Assembly: GCA_014647935.1 (NCBI GenBank)
Contig: BMQD01000021.1
Location: 51,635 to 115,634 of the forward strand
DNA: 64,000 nt
Direction of reading: 5' to 3'
Source of the DNA: Planomonospora parontospora
GTDB lineage: Bacteria; Actinomycetota; Actinomycetes; Streptosporangiales; Streptosporangiaceae
The translations under genes and the position numbers were made by a program. How positions within the stretch are numbered: the first letter of the stretch is position 1; each line of letters begins with the position of its first letter. Positions 1 to 10,257 of this stretch are shown here, piece after piece. The notes beneath the pieces were generated by a model. The model was given only the letters and a program-made list of their open reading frames with translations, was not told where the DNA came from and ran no database searches.

Positions 1-2
1 TC

Positions 3-62
3 CGGGTCATGCACGAGGTGGCCACCTTCGACTCGGCGGGGGTCACCGAGAAGGGCGCCTGA
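3..62 (+). CDS. cobT: C-terminal end of a nicotinate-nucleotide--dimethylbenzimidazole phosphoribosyltransferase (CobT), partial
   Basis: Only the last 19 codons and the TGA stop (60-62) are inside the window. The readable end contains HEVATFDSAGVTEKGA. CobT proteins, which make the alpha-ribazole nucleotide loop of cobalamin, often end with a similar MATFxxAGV motif, and cobT sits beside cobA in some actinomycetes. The assignment therefore rests on a short tail plus the neighbouring cobA gene. Another cobalamin gene is possible. Confidence 0.55.
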   Translation, partial: RVMHEVATFDSAGVTEKGA

Positions 63-71
63 CCTGCGGGA

Positions 72-98
72 GCCGCCGGCCGGACGCCGGTCGGCGGC
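72..98 (+). terminator. Hairpin terminator after cobT
   Basis: A 12-bp stem (72-83 paired with 87-98, one G.U pair, 3-nt loop) lies 10 nt after the cobT stop. There is no clear T-tract, which is common in GC-rich actinomycetes. Confidence 0.5.
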
Positions 99-218
99 GA
101 TCACAGCGCTTCTTCACCGTTGTTAACAAGGTGGAAGCAAACGACGAGCCGGGAGCCGGTAGGTTTACCTCCTAACGCACGCGCTTCACCATTCGTCGTG
201 AACGGGAGATCTGTCGTC

Positions 219-1454
219 ATGTCGTCGCCCTATCTGCTCGGCCTGCGTCTCTCCGGGCGGCGGGTGCTCGTCGTGGGGGGAGGCCGCGTCGCCCAGCGGC
301 GGGTGCCCGCCCTGCTCGACGCCGGTGCCCTGGTCACCGTCGTCTCCACGAGCGTCACGCACGCCCTCGACGACCTCATCGCGACCGGCCGCGTGACCTG
401 GGAGGCCAGGCCGTACCAGGTGGGAGACCTGGACGGGGCCTGGCTGGTGCACGCCTGCACCGACGACAGGGCGGTGAACGCGGCGGTGGCCGCCGAGGCC
501 GAGGCCAAGCGGATCTGGTGCGTGCGCGCCGACGACAAGGACGCGTCGGCGGCGTGGACCCCGGCCAGCGGCCGGGTGGACGAGATCGGTGTGGCGATCA
601 CCGCGGGCGGCGACCCCCGGCGGGCGGCGGGGATCCGGGACGCCGTGGTCGCAGCGCTCCGCGACGGCACCGTCGACGCCCGGCGCAACCGGACCAAGCC
701 GGTCGGCGTCGCGCTGGTCGGAGGAGGTCCGGGCGACCCCGGTCTGATCACGGTCCGCGGGCGGCAACTGCTCGCCCAGGCCGACGTCGTCGTGGCCGAC
801 CGGCTGGCCCCGCAGGCCCTGCTCGACGAGCTCTCGCCGGACGTCGAGCTGATCGACGCGGCGAAGATCCCCTACGGTCGCTACCTGGCTCAGGAGAAGA
901 TCAACGAGCTGTTGGTCGAGCACGCCCGGAAGGGCAGGTTCGTCGTCCGGCTCAAGGGCGGCGACCCGTTCGTCTTCGGCCGGGGCGGCGAGGAGATGCT
1001 CGCCTGCGCCCGGGCGGGGATCCCGGTCGTCGTGGTCCCGGGGATCACGAGCCCGGTCGCGGTGCCCGCCGCGGCGGGCGTGCCCGTCACGCACCGCGGG
1101 GTGAGCCAGGAGTTCCACGTCATCTCGGTGCACGTCCCGCCGGGCGACGAGAGATCCACGGTCGACTGGCCGAACCTGGCCCGATCGGCGGGAACGCTGG
1201 TGCTCATGATGGCCGTCGAGCGGATCGCGGTGATCGCCGAAACCCTGATCCGTGAGGGACGTTCGCCGGAAACTCCCGTAATGGTGGTACAGGACGGTAC
1301 TCTTCCCACCCAGCGTGCTCTTCACGCCACGCTGTCCAGCGTGGCGGAGCGTGTGACCGCGGCTGGGATTCGGCCACCGGCGATCGTGATCGTCGGCGAC
1401 GTCGTGAAAGTCGGCCAGGAGGTCGAGATGGTTCGAGCGGAGCGGGTTCCGTGA
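219..1454 (+). CDS. cobA: Uroporphyrinogen-III C-methyltransferase fused to a CysG-type siroheme synthase N-terminal domain
   Basis: 411-aa cytosolic enzyme. The C-terminal half is a SAM-dependent uroporphyrinogen III methyltransferase that makes precorrin-2 for cobalamin and siroheme. The SAM-site motif GGGPGD is near residues 168-173 and [16 protein letters not shown] is at about 244-259, followed by VVPGITS. The N-terminal 150 residues form a Rossmann fold with GGG at 20-22, as in the precorrin-2 dehydrogenase part of CysG. I chose ATG 219 because GGGAG lies 10 nt upstream and the CysG-like homology begins just after it; the open frame extends upstream to 120. The stop overlaps the next gene's GTG (GTGA), so the GTPase operon is translationally coupled to cobA. 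Confidence 0.93.
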   Translation: MSSPYLLGLRLSGRRVLVVGGGRVAQRRVPALLDAGALVTVVSTSVTHALDDLIATGRVTWEARPYQVGDLDGAWLVHACTDDRAVNAAVAAEAEAKRIWCVRADDKDASAAWTPASGRVDEIGVAITAGGDPRRAAGIRDAVVAALRDGTVDARRNRTKPVGVALVGGGPGDPGLITVRGRQLLAQADVVVADRLAPQALLDELSPDVELIDAAKIPYGRYLAQEKINELLVEHARKGRFVVRLKGGDPFVFGRGGEEMLACARAGIPVVVVPGITSPVAVPAAAGVPVTHRGVSQEFHVISVHVPPGDERSTVDWPNLARSAGTLVLMMAVERIAVIAETLIREGRSPETPVMVVQDGTLPTQRALHATLSSVAERVTAAGIRPPAIVIVGDVVKVGQEVEMVRAERVP

Positions 1455-3634
1455 AATCGGCTGCCGACAAGCCCGTGCACCCGGCGGCCGAGGACGGCCC
1501 CCGGCTCGGCGTCGCCCGCGAGGAGGAGCCGGAGGGCGCCTTCCCGGGCCGCGCGGAGAGCCCGGGGGAACAGACGCTGACCTTTCAGGCGATCCGTGCC
1601 GACGAGGAGGGCGTGCCCGCAGGTGCCGCGGAGGCGGAGGACGCCGGAGACCCGCCCGCCGATCCCGGCGCGGACGGCGGGCAGACCGCCGGGAACGGAC
1701 CGGATTCCGCGCCGGACGACGGCGACGTGGATCAGGCCGGCCCCGACGACGCGGATGACTCCGCCGACCCGGACGGCCCCGGCGCCCTGGACGGCTCCGG
1801 TGACTCCGGCGGCCTGGAGGATCCCGCGGACCCGGACGGTCCCGGGGGAGCGGACGGTCCGGACGAGGACGACGCCGTGGTGGTGGTCGCGGACCTCGAC
1901 GGGTCCGGGGAGGAGAACGGTGCGACCCCCGAGGGGCGGGTTCGGGACGAGCCGCTGCCCGACGAGGTCTCCGAGGCGCTGACCGGCGCGCTCGCCGCGC
2001 TGCGCGACAGCGTCACCGATCTCGCCTTCGGCCTGGACCTGCCCGGGGTGGAGGAGGCGAGGAAGGCCAGGGCCGAGATCCTTGCGCAGCTCGACGACTA
2101 CGTGATCCCCCGGATCCACATGAGCACCGCGCCGGCGCTCATCGTCGTCGCGGGCTCCACCGGCGCCGGCAAGTCCACCCTGCTCAACACCCTGGCCAAC
2201 GCCGACGTCAGCCCCACCGGCGTCCGTCGGCCGACCACCGGGACCCCCGTCCTCGCCTGCCACCCCGACGACCACGAGTGGTTCGCCGAGGGCGGCCTGC
2301 TCGGCAGCCTGGAACGGAGGGGGGCGTCCGAACCCGGGACGGGAACGGACGGGCTCGTGCTCGTCACCACCGAGCGGCTGCCTCCGGGCGTGGCACTGCT
2401 CGACACCCCCGACATCGACTCCGTGGTGGAGGCGCACCACGAGATCGCCCACCGCATGCTCGACGCGGCCGATCTGTGGATCTTCGTCACCACCGCGGCC
2501 CGCTACGCCGACGCCCCGGCCTGGCGGCTGCTCCGGCTGGCCAAGGAGCGCGGCGCCCGGCTGGCGATCGTGCTCTCCCGGGTCCCGGCCAGGTCGCGCG
2601 AGGTGGTCACCAAGCACTTCGTGCGCATGCTCACCGAGTACGGCCTCGGCCAGGTGGACCGCTTCGTCATCAACGAGAGCAAGGCCGCCGACGGGATGCT
2701 GCCCGACCACGAGGTCACCGAGCTCAGGCTCTGGCTGACCGAGCTGTCGGTGGACGACCGGCGGCGGGCGCAGGCCGTACAGGCGACGCTGGCCGGAGTG
2801 CTCGACAGCTTCCGGGCCCGGGTCCCCGCCCTGGCCAGGCAGCTGGAGGTCCAGCTGGCCCTGCGCGCCGAGCTCCGGGGCGACGTGGACGCCGCGTACG
2901 GCGGGGCGATGGCCGAGATCGACGAGGCGACGAGGAACGGCTCCCTGCTCCGCGGGGAGGTGCTGGCCCGGTGGCAGGACTTCATCGGATCGGGCGACCT
3001 CATGCGGACCCTGCACCTGCGCAAGCCCGGCCGGTTCGCCGGGAAGGCGAGCCACCAGGGCCCCGAGCGGCTCAGCGCGCTGAAGACCGCGCTCCGGACC
3101 GGCCTGGAGGCGGTCGTGGTCTCGGCCGCCCAGCGCGCCGCCGAGGAGACCGTGGCGCGCTGGCTGAACCGGCCCGGCGCGGGGGAGACCCTGGCCGCGG
3201 TGCCGGGCCTCGGGGAGCCCTCCGACGACCTGCCGCGCCGGGCAGGCCGGGCCGTGGCCGCCTGGCAGGACCACCTCGTCGGGCTGATCCGCACGGAGGG
3301 CGTGACCAAGCGGTCGGTGGCCAGGCTGGTCTCGTTCGACGCCGACTCCCTCGCGGTGATCCTCGCGATCGGGATGTTCGGCTACGGCACCGCCGAAGTC
3401 GAGGTCGCCGGCAAGAGCGCCCTGCCGCAGCGGCTGCTGCACGCACTGCTCGGCGCGGAGTCCCTGCGCAACATCAGTGCCAAGGCCCGCAGCGATCTCC
3501 GCACCCGGATCGGCACGCTGTTCGACGACGAGGTCTGGCGCTACGTCCAGGCCCTCGACGGTGCGGGCGTCCCCGACGAATCCGCAGCCACCCGTCTCTA
3601 CCAGGCAATGTACAACCTTGAGGTCGCCCGATGA
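1451..3634 (+). CDS. Dynamin-like/50S-binding-type GTPase with long acidic N-terminus
   Basis: 727 aa starting at GTG within the cobA stop (GTGA overlap). Residues 1-170 are a low-complexity, Asp/Gly/Pro-rich acidic tail. A GTPase domain follows: Walker A/G1 GSTGAGKST at 235-243, a G2-like threonine in the RRPTTGTP segment, and G3 DTPD at 318-321. The usual G4 NKxD is not seen; the corresponding stretch reads VLSRVPARS. The C-terminal part is helical, with one hydrophobic stretch near 632-650 (AVILAIGMFGYG). It pairs with a second GTPase gene at 3792. Paired dynamin-like GTPases in actinomycetes act in membrane remodelling and sporulation septation (DynA/DynB of Streptomyces); whether this pair does so is inference. 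Confidence 0.88.
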   Translation: MKSAADKPVHPAAEDGPRLGVAREEEPEGAFPGRAESPGEQTLTFQAIRADEEGVPAGAAEAEDAGDPPADPGADGGQTAGNGPDSAPDDGDVDQAGPDDADDSADPDGPGALDGSGDSGGLEDPADPDGPGGADGPDEDDAVVVVADLDGSGEENGATPEGRVRDEPLPDEVSEALTGALAALRDSVTDLAFGLDLPGVEEARKARAEILAQLDDYVIPRIHMSTAPALIVVAGSTGAGKSTLLNTLANADVSPTGVRRPTTGTPVLACHPDDHEWFAEGGLLGSLERRGASEPGTGTDGLVLVTTERLPPGVALLDTPDIDSVVEAHHEIAHRMLDAADLWIFVTTAARYADAPAWRLLRLAKERGARLAIVLSRVPARSREVVTKHFVRMLTEYGLGQVDRFVINESKAADGMLPDHEVTELRLWLTELSVDDRRRAQAVQATLAGVLDSFRARVPALARQLEVQLALRAELRGDVDAAYGGAMAEIDEATRNGSLLRGEVLARWQDFIGSGDLMRTLHLRKPGRFAGKASHQGPERLSALKTALRTGLEAVVVSAAQRAAEETVARWLNRPGAGETLAAVPGLGEPSDDLPRRAGRAVAAWQDHLVGLIRTEGVTKRSVARLVSFDADSLAVILAIGMFGYGTAEVEVAGKSALPQRLLHALLGAESLRNISAKARSDLRTRIGTLFDDEVWRYVQALDGAGVPDESAATRLYQAMYNLEVAR

Positions 3635-3795
3635 GGAGTGAGTCCCGCGCCGCGCGCGCCGGAACCGCCGTGTGCGCATCCGTCATGACGGCCGGTGAGG
3701 CCCGCCGGGAGCGCAGGGCCCGGACGTCCGCCCGGCCGGCGGTTCCCGTGCCGGCCGCGGGCCGTACCGCGAACGAGGGGCGGTGGCGGCGATGA
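3631..3795 (+). CDS. Small unknown protein (54 aa) coupled between two GTPase genes
   Basis: The ATG at 3631-3633 overlaps the upstream GTPase stop as ATGA. The TGA at 3793-3795 overlaps the ATG of the next GTPase in the same way. A GAGG sequence at 3620-3623 is a suitable ribosome-binding site. Third-position GC is about 87% by hand count. The product is very basic and Arg/Ala-rich with no domain I recognise. It could be a real small partner of the GTPases or simply a frame that keeps ribosomes coupled across a 150-nt spacer. Not a known family to me. Confidence 0.45.
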   Translation: MRSESRAARAGTAVCASVMTAGEARRERRARTSARPAVPVPAAGRTANEGRWRR

Positions 3796-5438
3796 CCGGC
3801 ACCATCGGCACCGTCCAGACGCGGCAGGGACTCGGCGGCCGGCTCGCCGCGATCGCCCGGATCGTGGAGCTGGGACCGGGCAGAGTCGACCCCAAGGTCC
3901 TCACGGAGGCGGGTCAGCTGCTGCTGCGCGCCGGTGACCGGCTCAAGCTCTCCCCCGACCACACGGTGGTCGCCCTCGCCGGAGGCACCGGCAGCGGCAA
4001 GTCGTCGCTGTTCAACGCCGTATCCGGGCTGGAGCTGTCGCCCACCGGGGTGCGGCGGCCCACCACGGCGCGCACCCACGCGTGCGTCTGGGGCCTGGAG
4101 GGCGCCGGGCCGCTGCTCGACTGGCTGCAGATCCAGTGGCGGCACCGCTTCGCCAGGGCCAGCGCCCTCGACAAGGGCGAGAGCGGGCTGCACGGCCTGG
4201 TCCTGCTCGACCTGCCCGACCACGACTCCATCCGGGCGCTCACCGACACCGAGGCCGACCGGCTGATCCAGGTGGCCGACCTGGTCGTCTGGGTGCTGGA
4301 CCCGCAGAAGTACGCCGACGCGTCCACCCACCGGCGCTACGTGACCGAACTGGCCGGGCACGACGCGGTGACGGTCTTCGTGCTGAACCAGGTCGACCGG
4401 CTGAGTCCCGAGGACCTGGCCGAGTGCGTGGCCGACCTGGAGGACCTGCTCCGCCGCGAAGGGCTCGAGAACCCCGTCATCGTGACGACCTCCGCGACCA
4501 CGGGCAGGGGCGTCGACAACCTCAGGGCCGTCCTCTCCGACGCCGTGGTCCGGCGCCGGGCCGCGATCCAGCGGCTGGAGGCGGACCTCGACCGGCTGGT
4601 CGGGCGCCTGGCGAAGGCGATGCCCGCCGAAGGCGTCCCTTCCTCGCCCGCCTCCGTCGACGACGCCCGCCGGATCGGGCTGACCGACGCGCTCTGCGAC
4701 GCGGTCGGCGTGCCGGCCGTCGGCGAGGCGATGGAGAACGTGTACGGCGTGCGGTCGGCCGAATGGGTCGGCTGGCCGTACGCCCGCTGGATCACGAAGC
4801 TCCGGCCCGACCCGCTCGACAGCCTGCGCCTGGGCGACCTGCGGGACGAGATCCGGGGCCTGAGCGGCGGCGCGGTGAGCGCGCAGCCCGCGGAGGTGGA
4901 CAACGCGGTCCAGGCCCTCTCGGACGGCCTCACCACGGGCATGCACGAAGCCTGGAGGAACGCGGTCCGGGACGCCGCGCGCTCCCGTTCGGCGCAGTTG
5001 CCGAAGGCGCTGTCGGAGGAGCTGACGGAGATCGCCCCCCGCCTGGACCGGGTGCCCGCCTGGTGGCGGGCCCTGCTCGCCTGGCAGTACACGCTGGTAC
5101 TGCTCTTCGTCGCGGGTGTCGCCTGGGTCGGCACGGCCCTGGCCTACGGGGTGTTCGCGGTGGGGGAGATCCCGGAGGGCCTGGCGTTCTTCGGTGACGC
5201 CGCCGCGCTGCCGTGGGTCGTCCTGATGCTGCTCTCCGTTCTCGGTCTGGGTCTCCTCACCGCCGTGGCCAGCCGGAACTTCGTGGTATTGGGCGCGGCG
5301 GGCGAGCGCGAGAGGCTGGAGCGCGAGATGCGCCGCAGGGTCGCGGCGCTGGCCGAGAGCATGGTGATCGAGCCGGTGGAGCGCGAACTGGCCCGGTACA
5401 ACGAGTTCTACGCGGCCCTGCGCGCCGTACGAGGCTGA
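3792..5438 (+). CDS. Membrane-anchored dynamin-like GTPase
   Basis: 548 aa from ATG 3792 (GAGGGG at 3775-3780; a GTG 9 nt upstream is too close to that site). Complete GTPase motifs are visible: G1 GGTGSGKSS at about 64-72, G3 DLPD, and a G4 of NQVD type. Near the C-terminus two strongly hydrophobic segments (around YTLVLLFVAGVAWVGTALAY and LPWVVLMLLSVLGLGLLTAV) flank a short loop, forming a helical hairpin membrane anchor. A charged helical tail follows. The gene is last in the cobA-GTPase-small ORF-GTPase run. The pairing of a soluble GTPase with a membrane-hairpin GTPase resembles DynA/DynB-type bacterial dynamins, but membrane remodelling is inferred. Confidence 0.88.
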   Translation: MTGTIGTVQTRQGLGGRLAAIARIVELGPGRVDPKVLTEAGQLLLRAGDRLKLSPDHTVVALAGGTGSGKSSLFNAVSGLELSPTGVRRPTTARTHACVWGLEGAGPLLDWLQIQWRHRFARASALDKGESGLHGLVLLDLPDHDSIRALTDTEADRLIQVADLVVWVLDPQKYADASTHRRYVTELAGHDAVTVFVLNQVDRLSPEDLAECVADLEDLLRREGLENPVIVTTSATTGRGVDNLRAVLSDAVVRRRAAIQRLEADLDRLVGRLAKAMPAEGVPSSPASVDDARRIGLTDALCDAVGVPAVGEAMENVYGVRSAEWVGWPYARWITKLRPDPLDSLRLGDLRDEIRGLSGGAVSAQPAEVDNAVQALSDGLTTGMHEAWRNAVRDAARSRSAQLPKALSEELTEIAPRLDRVPAWWRALLAWQYTLVLLFVAGVAWVGTALAYGVFAVGEIPEGLAFFGDAAALPWVVLMLLSVLGLGLLTAVASRNFVVLGAAGERERLEREMRRRVAALAESMVIEPVERELARYNEFYAALRAVRG

Positions 5439-5578
5439 TCTCCGCCGGTCGTCCACAGGTCTGCCCGCGCCGCGTCCGCCCGTCCACAGCGCGCTCGGCG
5501 GAGGCCCGCGACCCAGGCCGCGCGGGCCATCGTGTCTTCCATGCCGCGGGCAGTCCGCCCGCTCTCATGGGAGGCACG

Positions 5579-6325
5579 ATGAACGACATCCACGTCACGC
5601 TCACCGGCAACGTCGCGGCCCCGCCGCGCCAGCACACCTTCCCGGACGGATCGCGGGTCACCTCGCTCAAGGTGGCCTCGACGAACCGCTACTTCGACCG
5701 GGAGAACCAGCAGTGGCGCAACGGCGAGACGACCTATTTCGGGGTCCGGTGCTTCCGGGGGCTGGCGGACAACGTCGCCCAGTCGGTCCACGTGGGCCAG
5801 CCGATCGTCGTCCACGGACGGCTGCGCATCCGGGAGTTCGTCCATGAGGGGGAGCGCCGGTTCATGGCGGAGGTGGAGGCCGGTTCCCTCGGGCACGACC
5901 TCCGCTGGGGCCTGGGAAGTTTCAGCAAGCCGCAGCGGGGCGGGACGGCCCCGTCGCTGGGTGCGGAGGAGCGCAGCGAGCTCGACCGGGGGACCCACGA
6001 CTGGGCGCTGGGCGGGGCGACGGCGGAAGAGCCCGCGCAGACGCCGTCGCAGCGGGAGCCGCGGGAGCACACGGACGGGGCGGCGGCGCACGGCGGGGAG
6101 ACGCCGGCCGGGATCGTCGCCGAGCGGGCCGCCGGCTCCGCCGGAGAGGCGGTGGCCGGGGACGTCGAGGGCGTCGGCTCCACCGGGTCCGCCGACGCGG
6201 ACGGGGCGGGCGGCCCGGAGCCGGACGGGGCCGCGGGCGAGGGGAAGGACAAGGGTGACGGGGCGGCCGCCCCGGAGACGAGGAGCGGCAGGCTGTGGCG
6301 TGCCGGAGCCCGCATGGCGGCCTGA
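5579..6325 (+). CDS. ssb: Single-stranded DNA-binding protein paralogue without the acidic tip
   Basis: 248 aa with an N-terminal OB fold (about residues 1-115, starting MNDIHVTLTGNV and containing VASTNRYFD and YFGVRCFRGLADNV). The remaining 130 residues are a low-complexity Gly/Ala/Glu-rich tail ending RLWRAGARMAA. Canonical SSB proteins end in an acidic DDDIPF-like tip that recruits partners, and this tip is absent. The protein is therefore probably an SsbB-type paralogue rather than the replicative SSB, which normally sits between rpsF and rpsR. Start: ATG 5579 with GGGAGG at 5569-5574. It follows the GTPase gene by 140 nt. Confidence 0.88.
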   Translation: MNDIHVTLTGNVAAPPRQHTFPDGSRVTSLKVASTNRYFDRENQQWRNGETTYFGVRCFRGLADNVAQSVHVGQPIVVHGRLRIREFVHEGERRFMAEVEAGSLGHDLRWGLGSFSKPQRGGTAPSLGAEERSELDRGTHDWALGGATAEEPAQTPSQREPREHTDGAAAHGGETPAGIVAERAAGSAGEAVAGDVEGVGSTGSADADGAGGPEPDGAAGEGKDKGDGAAAPETRSGRLWRAGARMAA

Positions 6326-6698
6326 GGCCGTTCCGCCGGGGTGCGGAGGTCTTCCGGTGCCCGGGCGCACGCCTGCGGCGGGAGCGCGGGGGCCGGGAGG
6401 AGCAGGGAGAGGGGGCATCGGCCGGACGCGGTCGGTGCCTCGCCCTGCGGGCACGGATCACCTGGGGGAAAACGGCCGATGGTCGGGTTCGTCTCAGACG
6501 CCGAGGCACCTGTCAGGTCCAGGTCACGCCCCGCAGCATGGCTGCTCCTTTCCCACACGTTCCGGTCGCGTAGAGAGCGATGTCCATCGCAAGCCACCCG
6601 ATATGTCGGCTCACTCCGCCCAAGGTAGCGGTTCCCATCGCATGGCGCACACCCCGCAACTATTGTGTTACACATCGTTAGCCAAAGAGGGGGACTGC
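6326..6698. other. 373-nt gap between ssb and the diguanylate cyclase
   Basis: I found no gene and no riboswitch I could name. An 11-nt inverted repeat TGTGT-T-ACACA (6664-6674) lies 25 nt before the cyclase start in a locally AT-rich patch and could be an operator. Confidence 0.4.
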
Positions 6699-8000
6699 AT
6701 GGTGGCGCCCAGTCATACCTCGGCCAAGCCACGTGACGGCGTGGCGACCCTGGCCGGTCGGTGGCCCCTGCTGGGACAGCGCCGCCCGCTGGTCGTCTAC
6801 CTCTGCGGGGTCGTGGCCCTGGCTCTGGCCGCGATCGCATTCTCCGCCACGACCAGCGCGCTCCGCTGGCCCGACACGCTGACCTTCACCGCCTTGATGG
6901 CGTGCGGAGCGGTCTGCATCGAGGCGACCCGCAGGCTCGGGATGCCCGCCGGGGTCGCCCGCGACCTGCTGTCCGCCTGGTGGCTGCCCGTCGCCCTGCT
7001 CCTGCCGCCGGTCTACGCCCTCGTCGCTCCGATCCCGCTCCAGATCCTGCTGCAGAAACGGGTGCGCGAGACGGTCGTCTACCGGAGGGTGTTCAGCTCG
7101 GCGGCGATCGGGTTGTCCGGCTGCGCGGCCTCGGTGCTGTTCCACGCGGCCGTCGGGGACCCGTCCGCGCTGAGCACCGGCCGGGGGTGGCCGATCCTCG
7201 TCGCGATCGGCTGCGCGGTCCTGTTCACGGTGCTCAACACCGCACTGATCGCCGTGGCCGCGCACACCGCCAATCCCGACAGCCGCTGGCGCGAGGTGCT
7301 GTGGGACCGGGAGAGCCTGACACTGGACATGGTCGAGCTCTGTCTCGGCGTCATCGTGGCGATCACCTGCGGGATCAACCTGACGCTGCTGGTGCTGGCG
7401 CTGCCGCCGGTGGTGCTGCTGCAGCGGAGCCTGCTCCACGCCCAGCTCCAGGCCGCGGCCCGCACCGACGCGAAGACCGGTCTGCTCAACGCCGCCGCCT
7501 GGCAGCGCGAGGCGGACACCGAGATCGTCAGGGCCAGGCGGACCGGTGACCCCCTCGCCGTGCTGATCATCGACATCGACCACTTCAAGCGGGTCAACGA
7601 CAGTTACGGCCACCTGATCGGGGACCAGGTCCTGGTGGGGGTGGCCACGACGCTCCGTAGCCAGCTCCGCGAATACGACGTGGTGGGCCGGTTCGGCGGG
7701 GAGGAGTTCGTCGTGCTGCTGCCCGGAGCCGACACGACCGAGGCGCGGCGGGTGGCCGAGCGGCTGCGGTCGCGCATCGGGCGGATGGCGGTCCCGGTCG
7801 ACGGGAGCATGATCAGCGTGACGATCTCGGCCGGTGTCGCGGTCATGAGCGTGCACGGCAACGACCTGATCGAGCTGCTCGCGGTGGCCGATCTGGCCCT
7901 CTACCACGCCAAGGAGCTCGGCCGTGACCGGATCTACCTGCCGGCCACCTCGTCCGTGCCGCCCGCGCAGCCGTCCGGCCAGCAGGACGCCCCTAGCTGA
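6699..8000 (+). CDS. Membrane diguanylate cyclase (GGDEF)
   Basis: 433 aa. About the first 230 residues form five or six hydrophobic membrane segments; the C-terminal domain is a GGDEF cyclase that makes c-di-GMP from two GTP. The active-site signature is GGEEF at 333-337, with DIDHFKRVNDSYGH upstream. An RxxD inhibitory site (REYD, 324-327) sits exactly five residues before it, so product inhibition by c-di-GMP is expected. No EAL domain is present. ATG 6699 is preceded by AGAGGGGG (6686-6693, spacing 5). The enzyme should be catalytically active. c-di-GMP controls development through BldD in streptomycetes, and the same role here is inference. Confidence 0.93.
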   Translation: MVAPSHTSAKPRDGVATLAGRWPLLGQRRPLVVYLCGVVALALAAIAFSATTSALRWPDTLTFTALMACGAVCIEATRRLGMPAGVARDLLSAWWLPVALLLPPVYALVAPIPLQILLQKRVRETVVYRRVFSSAAIGLSGCAASVLFHAAVGDPSALSTGRGWPILVAIGCAVLFTVLNTALIAVAAHTANPDSRWREVLWDRESLTLDMVELCLGVIVAITCGINLTLLVLALPPVVLLQRSLLHAQLQAAARTDAKTGLLNAAAWQREADTEIVRARRTGDPLAVLIIDIDHFKRVNDSYGHLIGDQVLVGVATTLRSQLREYDVVGRFGGEEFVVLLPGADTTEARRVAERLRSRIGRMAVPVDGSMISVTISAGVAVMSVHGNDLIELLAVADLALYHAKELGRDRIYLPATSSVPPAQPSGQQDAPS

Positions 8001-8026
8001 CCTCCGCAGGGCCTAAGCTAGAAGGC

Positions 8027-9691
<1,665 letters not shown>

Positions 9692-9759
9692 CCCGCCCGC
9701 CGCGGTCCCCGCAACCCCGCCGCCGGGCGGAGGCGGCGGGGACCGCTACGGTTCTGGGT

Positions 9760-10221
9760 GTGCTCGAACAAACCACGAACGACGCCGGCCGCGCGCACCG
9801 GCACGTCTTCCCCCGGGCCGTCAGGTTCGCCGACATCGACGCGCTGGGTCACGTCAACAACGTGCGGTTCTTCGACTACCTGGAGGACGCCCGCCTCGGG
9901 CTGTTCCACGTCGATCCCCACCGGGAGGGCATCGCTCCGTTCCAGGGGCTCGTCGTGGCCAGGCACGAGATCGACTACCGGCGGCCCCTCACCTTCCGGC
10001 CCGACCCGGTCAGGGTGGAGACCTGGGTGACCGAGATCCGCCCGGTGCGCTTCACCCTCGACTACGAGATCCGCGACGACGACGAGGTCTTCGTCCGGGC
10101 CCGCTCGATCCTCGTGGCCTACGACGTGGCCAAGGGCGCCCCCCGGCGGCTGAACCAGGACGAGATCGCCTACCTGAGCAGGTTCACCGCGGAAGGCCCG
10201 CAGGACGCCGGACCCAGATGA
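9760..10221 (+). CDS. Hotdog-fold acyl-CoA thioesterase (4HBT family)
   Basis: 153 aa starting at GTG 9760. The RFADIDALGHVNNVRFFDYLEDAR stretch near residues 18-41 is the 4-hydroxybenzoyl-CoA thioesterase signature, with the catalytic Asp in the ADIDALGH segment. The rest fits a single hotdog domain of YbgC/FcbC type that hydrolyses acyl-CoA thioesters; the substrate cannot be told. No SD is visible, but TACGGT at 9747-9752 lies 7 nt before the start, the leaderless pattern seen at many genes here. It is 36 nt upstream of the N-acetyltransferase gene and on the same strand. Confidence 0.85.
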   Translation: MLEQTTNDAGRAHRHVFPRAVRFADIDALGHVNNVRFFDYLEDARLGLFHVDPHREGIAPFQGLVVARHEIDYRRPLTFRPDPVRVETWVTEIRPVRFTLDYEIRDDDEVFVRARSILVAYDVAKGAPRRLNQDEIAYLSRFTAEGPQDAGPR

Positions 10222-10225
10222 TCGA

Positions 10226-10246
10226 ATGACATCTCCGGCATGTCAT
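10226..10246. promoter_or_regulatory. Inverted repeat before the N-acetyltransferase gene
   Basis: ATGACAT-N7-ATGTCAT, a perfect 7-bp inverted repeat with a 7-nt spacer, lies between the thioesterase stop and the nat start codon. GTCATGA also recurs at 10252-10258. It could be an operator for an unlinked repressor. Confidence 0.4.
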
Positions 10247-10257
10247 GAAAGGTCATG

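Noticed and set aside
1322-3679. Long minus-strand frame opposite the first GTPase
   Set aside because: Low-complexity Arg/Gly/Ala composition, no domain; GTPase motifs are on the plus strand.
6326-6698. Possible riboswitch upstream of the diguanylate cyclase
   Set aside because: CTGAGA and similar fragments occur on one strand or the other, but no TPP, SAM, cobalamin or ydaO core could be completed.
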